64,000 nt of DNA from JACRBR01 sp964371355 (lineage in GTDB: Bacteria; Chloroflexota; Dehalococcoidia; DSTF01; JACRBR01): assembly GCA_964371355.1 (NCBI GenBank), contig CAYJMG010000003.1:109790-173789 (forward strand), given 5' to 3'. Below the pieces are notes generated by a model, which did not search any database, was not told where the DNA came from, and saw nothing but the letters and a program-made list of their open reading frames with translations. Both the position numbers and the translations under genes were made by a program. Within the stretch, counting starts at the first letter, position 1. Each line of letters starts with the position of its first letter. Below, piece after piece: positions 56,957 to 64,000 of the stretch.

Positions 56957-59362
56957 TCAAGGTGAGGACGAGACGTCGTAGATGACGGCCGCGCCGTGCT
57001 GGTATCGCACCGGGTACGCCGCGAACTTCGCGATCGCCGCCTCGCCGTATACCGTTCGCTCGATAGTGCCGACGTACACGTCGTCGATCTCGTACAGCTC
57101 GATGATATCCGCCGCCTCGGCCATATCCGTCGTGCGGTACAGCCGGTCCACCACCACCAGCCGGGCCGTCACCTCGTCTGCCTCCCGCGGCCGCCACTGC
57201 TCCTCGTGCCGCCGCCATCCCAGCACGACGGGCACCCCCGTCGCCCCCGAGATCCGGCCGGCGCGCGAGTAGTCGTGCCGCCCATCCACGTCGACCACCG
57301 ACTCGACCATCGTCCGGTCCTGCCCGCCGCCCTGATCCCGCAGCCACTCGATAGCCGCGTGATCGTCGGGATCGTACAGCGCCGTCGCATCGAACGAGCG
57401 CGGCTCCCGGAACGGCGTCCCGTCCGCCAGGTACGGCCTCACGCGACCAGGGACCATGCCCAGCGGTATGAAGAGCCCCAGCGCCAGTAGCAGTCCCGCC
57501 GCCGCACACCACGCCGGCCGGAGGCGGGGCGCCGCACGCGCCAGCTCGCCCGGCAGCAGGAACAGCGCCGAGCCCGCCGCCACCGCCAGCAGGGTCCACG
57601 CGCCGAACGAGAACTTGAACTGCGCCAGGAAGCGCGTGTTGTCCCGGTCCGCGACGTAGAAGAACTCCACACCCAGCACGACCGCAGCGCCGGCTGCCGT
57701 CAGCAGCAGGACGAACGCCGGCCCGCGCTCCTCCTCGCCGTCCCCGGCGGCTTCCTCCAGCAGCAGCGCCACCAGCGCCGCAGCCAGCAGCGCGCCCGCC
57801 ACGAGCGCCGAGAACCACGCGCCCTCCCGCGCCGCCACCTGGTCGAGGAAGCCGGTCGCGGCGTCGAGCCGCGAGACGCCGGCGGCCATCTGCGCGGCGA
57901 ACAGCAGCGCCCAGCCCGCGACGATCGCGATGGGGACAGCCACGCACGCCGCGACCGCCCTCCAGCGCACGGCATCCCGCCGCCGGACGATCCGCGCCGC
58001 GACGAACGAGCCGCAGATGAAGAACAGCCATCCCCAGTGCAGCAGGAAGTGCAGCCAACGCGTCGCCGGCAAGCGGACGTTGTCGTTCTGCACCACCGGA
58101 TATACGCCCAGGTCGCGCCCGCCCGTCGAGAGGTAGAACGGCGCATACAGCACGAGCGCCAGCACCAGTGCCAGGACCGGCGCCTGCGCCGCCGCCCACC
58201 GCTCGGCGAGCGTGCCCCCATGCCGCCACAGGTTCAGGGCAACGGCCCCGGCCGCCACCGGCCACAGCCACACGACGTCGAACGTGTTCACCGCCCCCGG
58301 CGCGCCCAGCAGCACGCCCAACGGAAACGCCAGCGCGAACGACCGCCAACTCGTCTCGGCCCGCCAGCACAACAGCACCAGCACCGCTGCCAGCCCCAAC
58401 AATGTGTACGGCACCGCGACGATGTGCGAGTGCAGATCGCCGATGATCATGCTCGTCACAGGCGTCTCGAGCGCCACCACGGAGGTGCCGTTCGTGAACG
58501 GCGCGATGGCAGCCGAGAAGCCCGCGATCAGCGAGGGGTACCAGCTATGCCTGGGCTCTTTGCCCTCCAGGTACTGGATATTCAGCCAGTCGTAGAACCC
58601 CTCACTGCCGATGCCGTACGACGACGCCCACACCAGCGAGCCGATGAGGTTCCCCGCCAGCGCGAACACCAGCGCCGCCCCCACCGCCTTCGCGGCGACC
58701 GGCACGCGGATCGCCGGCCAGGTCATCGCGCCCCCGGCGCCGCGCGCCAACTGCAGCACGTTGCACGCCAGCCCCGCCGCCGCCGACACCATCATCGCTC
58801 CCAGCGAGGCGAACGCCAGCGTAAACGCGATCTGCGGCGGCGTCCCCGTCAGGTGCGCCAGCACCTCCACTCCCACGAACCCGAGATAGTAGTAGGCGAC
58901 GGTGTGCCCGGCGAACCACGGATCCTGCGGCGGAAAGTAGTCCGCGCGGAACACGGCGTTCAGGTACATGAAATCCATGCCCTTCTCGCCGAAGATGATC
59001 TGCCCGCTGTTCACCCGCAGCAGCGCCATCGCCGCGAACGCCACCGCGACCAGCACCTCGATCGCGATGATGTACCCCAACTGCTCGCGCACGTAATCCA
59101 GCGCGGTCCGCCGGTTGCGCGCGAGCACGGCCAGCGAGCCCACGCCCAGTGCCGCCGCGACGGCGAACACCCCCACGCGGCTGTTCGGCACGGCGTGCGC
59201 GACGTTCAGGATCCAGAATAGGTAGGTCAGGATGATGAACGAGAATGCTTTCGAGAACCCGTAGCCTCGGTCCGGCAGCCGCCAGAACGTCGCAGCGCAG
59301 AGCGGCGCGCCCAGCAGCGCCACGCCCTGCATGCCCAGGTACCACCAGAAGGGGTCGGCCAT
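56957..59362 (-). CDS. DUF2298 (Chlor_Arch_YYY) polytopic membrane protein
   Basis: 801 residues with about 15 hydrophobic segments and a soluble C-terminal part of about 130 residues. Recognisable stretches are GEKGMDFMYLNAVFRADYFP, DPWFAGHTVAYYYLGFVG and GDLHSHIVAVPYTLLG, and late GRHDYSRAGRISGATGVPVV and VLGWRRHEEQWR. These define the DUF2298/Chlor_Arch_YYY family, found mainly in Chloroflexi and Archaea and thought to be a GT-C-like membrane glycosyltransferase. It stands between the nitrogen operon and the hydratase gene. Reaction unknown. It is the best lineage marker in the window. Confidence 0.9.
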   Translation of the reverse strand: MADPFWWYLGMQGVALLGAPLCAATFWRLPDRGYGFSKAFSFIILTYLFWILNVAHAVPNSRVGVFAVAAALGVGSLAVLARNRRTALDYVREQLGYIIAIEVLVAVAFAAMALLRVNSGQIIFGEKGMDFMYLNAVFRADYFPPQDPWFAGHTVAYYYLGFVGVEVLAHLTGTPPQIAFTLAFASLGAMMVSAAAGLACNVLQLARGAGGAMTWPAIRVPVAAKAVGAALVFALAGNLIGSLVWASSYGIGSEGFYDWLNIQYLEGKEPRHSWYPSLIAGFSAAIAPFTNGTSVVALETPVTSMIIGDLHSHIVAVPYTLLGLAAVLVLLCWRAETSWRSFALAFPLGVLLGAPGAVNTFDVVWLWPVAAGAVALNLWRHGGTLAERWAAAQAPVLALVLALVLYAPFYLSTGGRDLGVYPVVQNDNVRLPATRWLHFLLHWGWLFFICGSFVAARIVRRRDAVRWRAVAACVAVPIAIVAGWALLFAAQMAAGVSRLDAATGFLDQVAAREGAWFSALVAGALLAAALVALLLEEAAGDGEEERGPAFVLLLTAAGAAVVLGVEFFYVADRDNTRFLAQFKFSFGAWTLLAVAAGSALFLLPGELARAAPRLRPAWCAAAGLLLALGLFIPLGMVPGRVRPYLADGTPFREPRSFDATALYDPDDHAAIEWLRDQGGGQDRTMVESVVDVDGRHDYSRAGRISGATGVPVVLGWRRHEEQWRPREADEVTARLVVVDRLYRTTDMAEAADIIELYEIDDVYVGTIERTVYGEAAIAKFAAYPVRYQHGAAVIYDVSSSP

Positions 59363-59422
59363 CAGCCCTCCGGCGGGCCGCCGTCCGCAGCCGGCCCCAT
59401 CGTATCGACCAGCGTACTGCCC

Positions 59423-60304
59423 CTACTGCCCCTGCGGCTGGTTGAACTTCGGCTCGCGCTTCTCGACAAACGCGCGGATCGCTTCCTTGTGCCCGGCCGA
59501 AGAGTATTGCTTGTAGATTGCCTTCCCCTCGTACCTGACGATGTCCTCCACGTCCTCTTCCACCATGTGCCGGTGCACCATCTTCTTGGCCGCCCACACC
59601 GCATCCGTCGGATTGAACGCGACCTCGTTCGCCAGCTCCAACGCCTCCGGCAGCAACTGCTCCGGCGGCACCACCCGCGACACCAGCCCGAACCGCAGCG
59701 CCGTCTGCGCGTCGATGATGCGTCCCGTCATGATCATCTCCAGCGCGTTCTGCAGCCCGACGATCTGCGGCAGATACAGCGTGCTCGCCACTTCCGGCGT
59801 GATCCCCATCCGCACGAACCGCATCGAGAACCGCGCCTGGTCCGATGCGATCCGGATGTCCATCGGCAGCGTCAGCGTCAACCCCACACCCACCGACACG
59901 CCGTTCACAGCCGCGATCACCGGCTTCGAGCGCGGGAGGTAGATGGCCGGGTTCTCCGCCCGCTGCTGATCCGACGAGCTGGCCCGTAGCTTCTCTTCCT
60001 CCGACGGCGCCTGGTCACGCGCGTCGATCGCCCGGTTGAACCCTTGGATGTCCGCGCCCGAGCAGAACCCCCGTCCCGCTCCCGTCACCACGACGCAGCC
60101 GACGCCGTCGTCCTCGTTGCAGCGCTCGATGGCGTCCTGCACCTCCGCGCCCATCTTCCAGGTCCAGGCGTTCAGCCGCTCCGGCCGGTTCAGCGTGATG
60201 ACGGCCACCCGCCCCCGCTGCTCGAAGAGGATCTGCTCGTACGTCGTCGCCGCGTGCGTGTTCGCCGCGTGCGTGTTCGCCGCGTCTGTGTTCGCCGTCG
60301 TCAT
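59423..60304 (-). CDS. Enoyl-CoA hydratase/isomerase family protein
   Basis: 293 residues of the crotonase fold. It shows VAVITLNRPERLNAWTWKM, the oxyanion loop GRGFCSGADIQGF, and KPVIAAVNGVSVGVGLTL with FVRMGITPEVASTLYLP, where the active-site Glu lies. It probably hydrates enoyl-CoA or acts on a related thioester. The first 20 residues are low-complexity (NTDAANTHAANTHAATT), encoded by 15-base repeats. The ATG at 60304 has GGAGGAG upstream. No other beta-oxidation gene is adjacent. Confidence 0.92.
   Translation of the reverse strand: MTTANTDAANTHAANTHAATTYEQILFEQRGRVAVITLNRPERLNAWTWKMGAEVQDAIERCNEDDGVGCVVVTGAGRGFCSGADIQGFNRAIDARDQAPSEEEKLRASSSDQQRAENPAIYLPRSKPVIAAVNGVSVGVGLTLTLPMDIRIASDQARFSMRFVRMGITPEVASTLYLPQIVGLQNALEMIMTGRIIDAQTALRFGLVSRVVPPEQLLPEALELANEVAFNPTDAVWAAKKMVHRHMVEEDVEDIVRYEGKAIYKQYSSAGHKEAIRAFVEKREPKFNQPQGQ
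60251..60295 (-). repeat. 15-base tandem repeat in the hydratase N-terminus
   Basis: Three units of CGCGTGCGTGTTCGC (the third with two changes) encode the repeated AANTH residues just after the start codon. Repeat number could vary without shifting the frame. Confidence 0.85.
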
Positions 60305-60358
60305 GGCGTCTCCTCCGCTCGTCGGTCGCGCGGGCCTTCGAGAAACCCGAGCGCCGCA

Positions 60359-60380
60359 GCGCGGGCTTTCAGCCCGCGCG
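60359..60380. repeat. REP-like palindrome (copy 2)
   Basis: This 22-base sequence, a CGCGGGC/GCCCGCG stem with a TTTCA loop, is identical to the core at 43888-43909. It lies between the divergent hydratase and sigma-factor genes, and it lacks the outer inverted repeat of copy 1. Confidence 0.8.
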
Positions 60381-60485
60381 TTCCGTCCTCGTTGTCGAAG
60401 GCAGGGCCGATCATACGACGGATACGCCCGCCTGACAATCACAGCCCTCGCGCACCGCGCGCGAAACCGGCCCTCTTGAAGCTGT

Positions 60486-60515
60486 TGTAACCTTTCCCCA
60501 CCCCCTCCCGTCTAA
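60486..60515 (+). promoter_or_regulatory. ECF-type promoter upstream of the sigma-factor gene
   Basis: TGTAACC (60486-60492) and CGTCTAA (60509-60515) are separated by 16 bases. This is the classical AAC-N16-CGTC arrangement recognised by ECF sigma factors, and the start codon at 60539 follows 23 bases later. It strongly suggests that the sigma factor transcribes its own gene. Confidence 0.7.
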
Positions 60516-60538
60516 GTCAGTAGAAGGGAGATACAGGC

Positions 60539-61615
60539 GTGGACAGCGGACGGCCCACATCGGCGCTGGCCCTCCTCGAGCGAGCGAAGGGTGGCGACCG
60601 CGATGCCTTTGGCGCCCTGGCCGAGGAGCATCGCGAAAGCCTCCTGCGCCTGTGCATGCGCATGACCGGATCGCACGAAGAGGCCGAGGACCTCGTCCAG
60701 GACACCCTCCTCAAGGCCTACCTTCACATCGCCGAGTTCGAACTCCGCGCCTCCATGCGCACCTGGCTCTTCCGCATCGCCACCAACGCCTGCCTCGACC
60801 ACCAGCGCGGCAAGAAGCCCTGGGACCTCGACAGGCGCTGGCAGTGGTTCCGCGAGAACGGCGAGCTCGTCCAGCAGCTCGAACAGACCCTCTACCTCTC
60901 GCCCGAACGCGCAGCCGAGGTGAAGGAGGTCGCCGCCACCTGCGTTACCTGCGTGACCATGTCCCTCCCGGCCAAGCAGCGCGCCGCTATCACCCTCTGC
61001 GACCAGCTCGGCCTCTCGCGCGAGGAAGCAGCGAAGACCATCGGCGCCTCCGTCGCCTCCGTCAAGACCGAGCTGCACCGCGCCCGCAAGAAGATGACCG
61101 ATGTCTACGAGCACCACTGCGCCCTCGTCGACGAGCAGAACGAGTGCGACGGATGCCTCTGGGCCGGCAGGGTCCAGCGGCGCGGCGCGCCTAAGCAGGG
61201 GGCAGCGGACAGGGGACAGCGGACCGCAGCGAGACAGGCACAACCCCAACGCCCAACGACCGACGACCAACGACTAACCCCTTTGTGCGCCCACATCGAC
61301 GAGCTGTTGTCCGACCTCATCGAGGGCGAGCTGGCCGATGGCACACGCGCCGGCGTAGAGGAGCATCTCGCCTCCTGCGCCCGCTGCTCGTCGGCCTACA
61401 AGAAGCTGAAGCGGACCGTGCGGTTCGTGCGCGCGCAGGCCGACGCACCGCTCCCGCCCGGGACACCCGGTGGCGCATACATGGAGTTCACCGCCGCGCT
61501 GGCCCAGGGCGAGACCGAACGGGCCGTCAACACGCTCGGCCACTCCGTTATTGGCTGGCCGGCCCATACACCAGAGTCCATAGCAGAGTCGGAGAAGGAA
61601 GGAGCATCCCAATGA
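60539..61615 (+). CDS. ECF sigma factor fused to a zinc-binding anti-sigma domain
   Basis: 358 residues. Residues about 10-85 are sigma region 2 (SLLRLCMRMTGSHEEAEDLV, then TWLFRIATNACLDHQRG). About 130-190 are region 4 (SLPAKQRAAITLCDQLGLSR, then KTELHRARKKM). A linker of about 60 residues rich in Gln, Arg and Ala follows, beginning with a CDGC pair. Residues 248-305 form a putative zinc-finger anti-sigma domain with Cys250, His252 and H276-x3-C280-x2-C283. Normally these are two proteins; here one chain carries both, so it may be self-inhibited. It starts at a GTG and overlaps the next gene (ATGA). Confidence 0.85.
   Translation: MDSGRPTSALALLERAKGGDRDAFGALAEEHRESLLRLCMRMTGSHEEAEDLVQDTLLKAYLHIAEFELRASMRTWLFRIATNACLDHQRGKKPWDLDRRWQWFRENGELVQQLEQTLYLSPERAAEVKEVAATCVTCVTMSLPAKQRAAITLCDQLGLSREEAAKTIGASVASVKTELHRARKKMTDVYEHHCALVDEQNECDGCLWAGRVQRRGAPKQGAADRGQRTAARQAQPQRPTTDDQRLTPLCAHIDELLSDLIEGELADGTRAGVEEHLASCARCSSAYKKLKRTVRFVRAQADAPLPPGTPGGAYMEFTAALAQGETERAVNTLGHSVIGWPAHTPESIAESEKEGASQ
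61247..61281 (+). repeat. Seven-base degenerate repeat inside the sigma/anti-sigma linker
   Basis: CAACGCC, CAACGAC, CGACGAC and CAACGAC follow each other, then TAACCCC. A similar GGACAG-rich run precedes at about 61204-61224. It looks like intergenic low-complexity DNA that became coding, joining the two domains. Confidence 0.7.
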
Positions 61616-62952
61616 GGCCGGACGTCGTAATTGCTGGCGCGGGCATAGCCGGACTGGCGACGGGCGCGCTGCTGTCGAAGCAGGGCAAACGCGTCACCGT
61701 GCTGGAGAAGGGCAACGTCGCGGGTGGGCGCGCGTACTGCTACGAAGAAAAGGGCTTCACCCTCAACTACGGCGCCCACGCCATGTACGTCCCCGTGTCC
61801 GGCCCGCTGGCCGAGCTGATGGGGCGCCTCGGGCGCTCCGTCCCAAAGTGCGGCTACCCCGAAGCCGTGCGCAGCTACTGGGTCCACGACGGCCGCTTCG
61901 CGTCCATGGGCGCGAAGCCCCACCAGGTGCTGACCACCGGCCTCTTCTCCCTCGGCGGACGCATGGCCGTCTCGAAGGTCATGCTCGCCGTGCGGGGCGA
62001 GAAACCCGACCGCCTCCCGCCCGATCTCACCTGGGGCCAGTGGCTCGACACGAAGACCGACGACAAGGCCGTGCGCGAGTTCATGCGGGCCTTTGGCACC
62101 GTGAATTCGTACACCAACCCCTCAGACGGCCTCTCGGCCGCGTTCTTCGTCGGCCACCTGCAGCGCACGCTCTTCGCGAAAGACCTCGTCGGCTACATGT
62201 ACGGCGGCTGGCGCGCCATGTACGACCAGTGGATCGAGGACATCGAGGCCGCGGGCGGCGCCGTGATCAACGGCGAGCGCGTCGCGTCGCTCGAACTCGA
62301 CGGCGACCGCCTCTCCGCCGCCCGCACTGCGACAGGGCGTTATGAGGCGGACGCGTTCGTGTGCACTCTCCCGCCCCAGGATGCGCCCTCGATCGCGCCC
62401 GAAGGCTCGGCCCTGCGCGCCGAGATGCTGCGATGGTCCGCGCTCGACGAGGTGCGCGCCTACTGCATCGACCTGGGCCTCAGCCGCCCGCTGCGCACAG
62501 ACAACGCCACCTTCGTATTCGACGTGCAGCGCACGCTGTACTACAGCGTCCACAGCGAGTCCGCGCCCGACCTGGCGCCCGCCGGCGGCCAACTGCTGCA
62601 CGCGATGGCCTACCTCACGCAGGAGGAGGCCCGCGATGAGACGCTGCGCGACCGCCGTGGTGACGAGCTGCGTGACGGGCTGGATGCCCACTTCCCCGGC
62701 TGGCGCGAGGCCGCGGCCGTGCAGCGGACGATGCCGGACGCGAAGGTGCTCGGCGCCCGTCGCACCCCCGGCAACATCAAGAACCTCGTGCCCCTGCACG
62801 CGGCCTCGGTCCAGAACCTGTACTTCGCTGGCGATGCCCGCGACGTGCCCCACAGTCTCACGCTCGCCTGCCTCGTGTCCGCCATGCAAGTCGCCGACGC
62901 GCTCGCACTGCTACCCGCAACGGTCGCACCTGCCGCGGTTACCGTTCCGTAA
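61612..62952 (+). CDS. FAD-dependent phytoene-desaturase-like oxidoreductase
   Basis: 446 residues. The N-terminus MRPDVVIAGAGIAGLATGAL is the FAD-binding Rossmann motif, followed by VLEKGNVAGGRAYCYEEKGF as in carotenoid desaturases and related amine-oxidase-like proteins. The C-terminus NLYFAGDARDVPHSLTLACL is the second flavin-contact motif. It may desaturate a carotenoid or oxidise another lipid-like substrate; no carotenoid genes are adjacent. Its ATG overlaps the sigma-factor stop and has AAGGAG upstream, so it belongs to the ECF regulon. Confidence 0.88.
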   Translation: MRPDVVIAGAGIAGLATGALLSKQGKRVTVLEKGNVAGGRAYCYEEKGFTLNYGAHAMYVPVSGPLAELMGRLGRSVPKCGYPEAVRSYWVHDGRFASMGAKPHQVLTTGLFSLGGRMAVSKVMLAVRGEKPDRLPPDLTWGQWLDTKTDDKAVREFMRAFGTVNSYTNPSDGLSAAFFVGHLQRTLFAKDLVGYMYGGWRAMYDQWIEDIEAAGGAVINGERVASLELDGDRLSAARTATGRYEADAFVCTLPPQDAPSIAPEGSALRAEMLRWSALDEVRAYCIDLGLSRPLRTDNATFVFDVQRTLYYSVHSESAPDLAPAGGQLLHAMAYLTQEEARDETLRDRRGDELRDGLDAHFPGWREAAAVQRTMPDAKVLGARRTPGNIKNLVPLHAASVQNLYFAGDARDVPHSLTLACLVSAMQVADALALLPATVAPAAVTVP

Positions 62953-62976
62953 GGTCAGATCGCCCAGACTGCGCAT

Positions 62977-63366
62977 ATGGATCCGAAACAAGAACTCGCG
63001 CCTCTCGCCAACCGGCGTGCCGTCCTGCTAACGACCTACCGCAAGGACGGCACGCCGGTTGGCACCGCGGTCAACATCGCCGTCGAGGACGACCACGCCT
63101 ACTTCCGCACGTACGACAAGGCGGGGAAGGCGAAGCGCCTGCGTCGCAACCCCACCGTGGAGGTCGCCCCATCGACGCTGCGCGGCCAGCCCACCGGCCC
63201 CGCGCTCCACGCCCGCGCAGAGCTGCTGACCGGCGAGGACGCGCACCGCGCGGCCCAACTGCTCGCGCGGAAGCACCGCCTCCTCCAGGGACTCGCCGTG
63301 CCGCTGATGCACCGCCTGCGCCGCTACAGGACACTGCACTACCGTCTCACGCCATCCACCGGCTGA
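62977..63366 (+). CDS. PPOX-fold (F420- or FMN-dependent) oxidoreductase
   Basis: 129 residues of the split-barrel pyridoxamine-phosphate-oxidase-like fold. It shows RRAVLLTTYRKDGTPVGTAV, AYFRTYDKAGKAKRLRRNP and VEVAPSTLRGQPTGP, the pattern of PPOX-class F420-dependent proteins. It may reduce a small substrate using F420 or FMN. It lies 24 bases after the desaturase-like gene and is probably in the same operon. Confidence 0.88.
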   Translation: MDPKQELAPLANRRAVLLTTYRKDGTPVGTAVNIAVEDDHAYFRTYDKAGKAKRLRRNPTVEVAPSTLRGQPTGPALHARAELLTGEDAHRAAQLLARKHRLLQGLAVPLMHRLRRYRTLHYRLTPSTG

Positions 63367-63411
63367 ATCGCCCGGCTGGTTCGCGTCGGCGCCGCCTGAC
63401 ATGCTGCCTTC

Positions 63412-63960
63412 ATGAGCATCGCGACGGCCTGGGGTACGACGCCCGCCGAGCGTGCCCGCCCATTCCCGTGTGACGGTCTCGTCGATGCGCAGGCCTGCTA
63501 CTGGCGCGGCGTCACTGTGGCCGCGCCGCCCGCGACCGCCTTCCGCTGGCTCTGCCAGCTCCGCGTCGCGCCCTACAGCTACGACTGGATCGACAACTGG
63601 GGCCGCCGCAGCCCCCGACAACTCACGCCCCGCCTCGACGATCTCGCCCCCGGCCAGCGCGTGATGTCCATCTTCGACCTGGTGTCATTCCAACGCGACG
63701 AGCACGTCACCATCCGCATTAGGGACCGCGGCCTCGGCCGCCGCCTCTTCGGCGACATCGCCGTCTCCTACACCGTCACGCCCACGGCCATGGGGACCCG
63801 CCTCGTCGCCAAGCTCGCCGTCCGCTACCCGCGCGCCCCCCTCGGCTGGCTCATGCGCGCCCTCCTCCCGACCGGCGATCTCATCATGATGCGCAAGCAG
63901 TTGCTCACTCTCAAACACCTCGCCGAGCGCCGAACTACCGAGGTGCCGTCATTGCCTTGA
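63412..63960 (+). CDS. SRPBCC-family protein
   Basis: 182 residues. The chain has a START/SRPBCC-like order: RGVTVAAPPATAFRWLCQL, SYDWIDNWGRRSPRQLTP, VMSIFDLVSFQRDEHVTIRI, AVSYTVTPTAMGTRLVAKLA and a C-terminal amphipathic helix (MMRKQLLTLKHLAERR). Such proteins bind hydrophobic ligands in a deep cavity. It follows the PPOX gene by 45 bases and may be the fourth member of the sigma-factor operon. No catalytic residues can be named. Confidence 0.8.
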   Translation: MSIATAWGTTPAERARPFPCDGLVDAQACYWRGVTVAAPPATAFRWLCQLRVAPYSYDWIDNWGRRSPRQLTPRLDDLAPGQRVMSIFDLVSFQRDEHVTIRIRDRGLGRRLFGDIAVSYTVTPTAMGTRLVAKLAVRYPRAPLGWLMRALLPTGDLIMMRKQLLTLKHLAERRTTEVPSLP

Positions 63961-64000
63961 AAGTCTCACTAGGCGGCCTCCAGACGGACGGTGTACCCGA

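Noticed and set aside
60512..61270. A minus-strand frame of about 250 codons opposite the sigma-factor gene
   Set aside because: Its composition mirrors the sigma-factor gene and no motif is present; the plus strand has a consensus promoter and clear sigma domains.
63961..64000. End of a minus-strand gene entering from the right edge
   Set aside because: The minus strand reads GYTVRLEAA then TAG ending at 63971, which looks like a plausible C-terminus, but 30 bases are too few to support a call.
1..64000. tRNA, rRNA or CRISPR arrays
   Set aside because: I looked for T-loop-like GGTTCGA strings in a tRNA context and for regularly spaced repeats with unique spacers; none were found. A covariance-model scan would be decisive.

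Overview
This is a 64 kb, GC-rich (roughly two-thirds G+C) chromosomal segment with dense, mostly housekeeping and cell-surface gene content. I infer a member of the Chloroflexota, probably Dehalococcoidia-like. The grounds are a DUF2298 (Chlor_Arch_YYY) membrane protein of a family known mainly from Chloroflexi and Archaea, a Tad pilus locus with no secretin, no lipopolysaccharide genes, secreted proteins ending in thrombospondin-type-3 plus dockerin-like tails, and an F420/FMN-type oxidoreductase. This assignment is inference. No rRNA, tRNA, CRISPR array, integrase or transposase was seen.

Layout. 1-2.7 kb: the end of a short-chain dehydrogenase, a YCII-domain protein and citrate synthase. 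3.0-10.2 kb: one very large sensor with about 13 PAS domains, a GGDEF domain, two GAF domains and an HD-GYP domain. 10.2-24.2 kb: a surface-glycan region. It holds a six-gene minus-strand operon of five glycosyltransferases and one polytopic glycosyltransferase-like protein, two sulfotransferases, a second polytopic glycosyltransferase-like protein, and three methyltransferases. Several members are tandem paralogues. 24.2-26.6 kb: TfoX-like, DinB-like and FabF proteins. 26.7-32.2 kb: secreted proteins, namely a PQQ-type sugar dehydrogenase and a beta-propeller protein, both with dockerin-like tails ending in GQCP. Between them lie a third, orphaned dockerin tail, an NYN nuclease-fold protein and a lipoprotein that looks like an archaemetzincin with a destroyed zinc site.

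32.5-39.0 kb: Lon and CvpA, then DegV/FakA (fatty-acid kinase) divergent from ribosomal protein L28, which is translationally coupled to a DUF5678-like protein and a retropepsin-like protease. 39.1-48.9 kb: a Tad/Flp pilus operon (flp, tadE, tadG-vWA, cpaB, cpaE, cpaF, tadB, tadC) behind a long structured leader. It is followed by a J-like/FHA protein, a tiny membrane protein and a DUF192 protein. 49-52.2 kb: a hydrolase, a small membrane protein and a GH2 glycosidase. 52.2-53.8 kb: a two-gene module of a DUF5131 (phage Gp37/Gp68-like) protein and TcmP, closed by a strong terminator. 53.9-56.8 kb: a nitrogen operon, amt-glnK-glnA, with a eukaryote-like type II glutamine synthetase. 57-64 kb: the DUF2298 protein, an enoyl-CoA hydratase, an ECF sigma factor fused to its own zinc-binding anti-sigma domain under a consensus ECF promoter, a phytoene-desaturase-like oxidoreductase, a PPOX-fold protein and an SRPBCC protein.

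The most promising less-described items are the sigma/anti-sigma fusion, the DUF5131-TcmP pair, the L28-DUF5678-retropepsin overlap, the dead archaemetzincin lipoprotein, the conserved GQCP dockerin tails, and the giant PAS-array c-di-GMP protein with its structured leader. All functions are assigned by reading motifs by eye; no database search was run.
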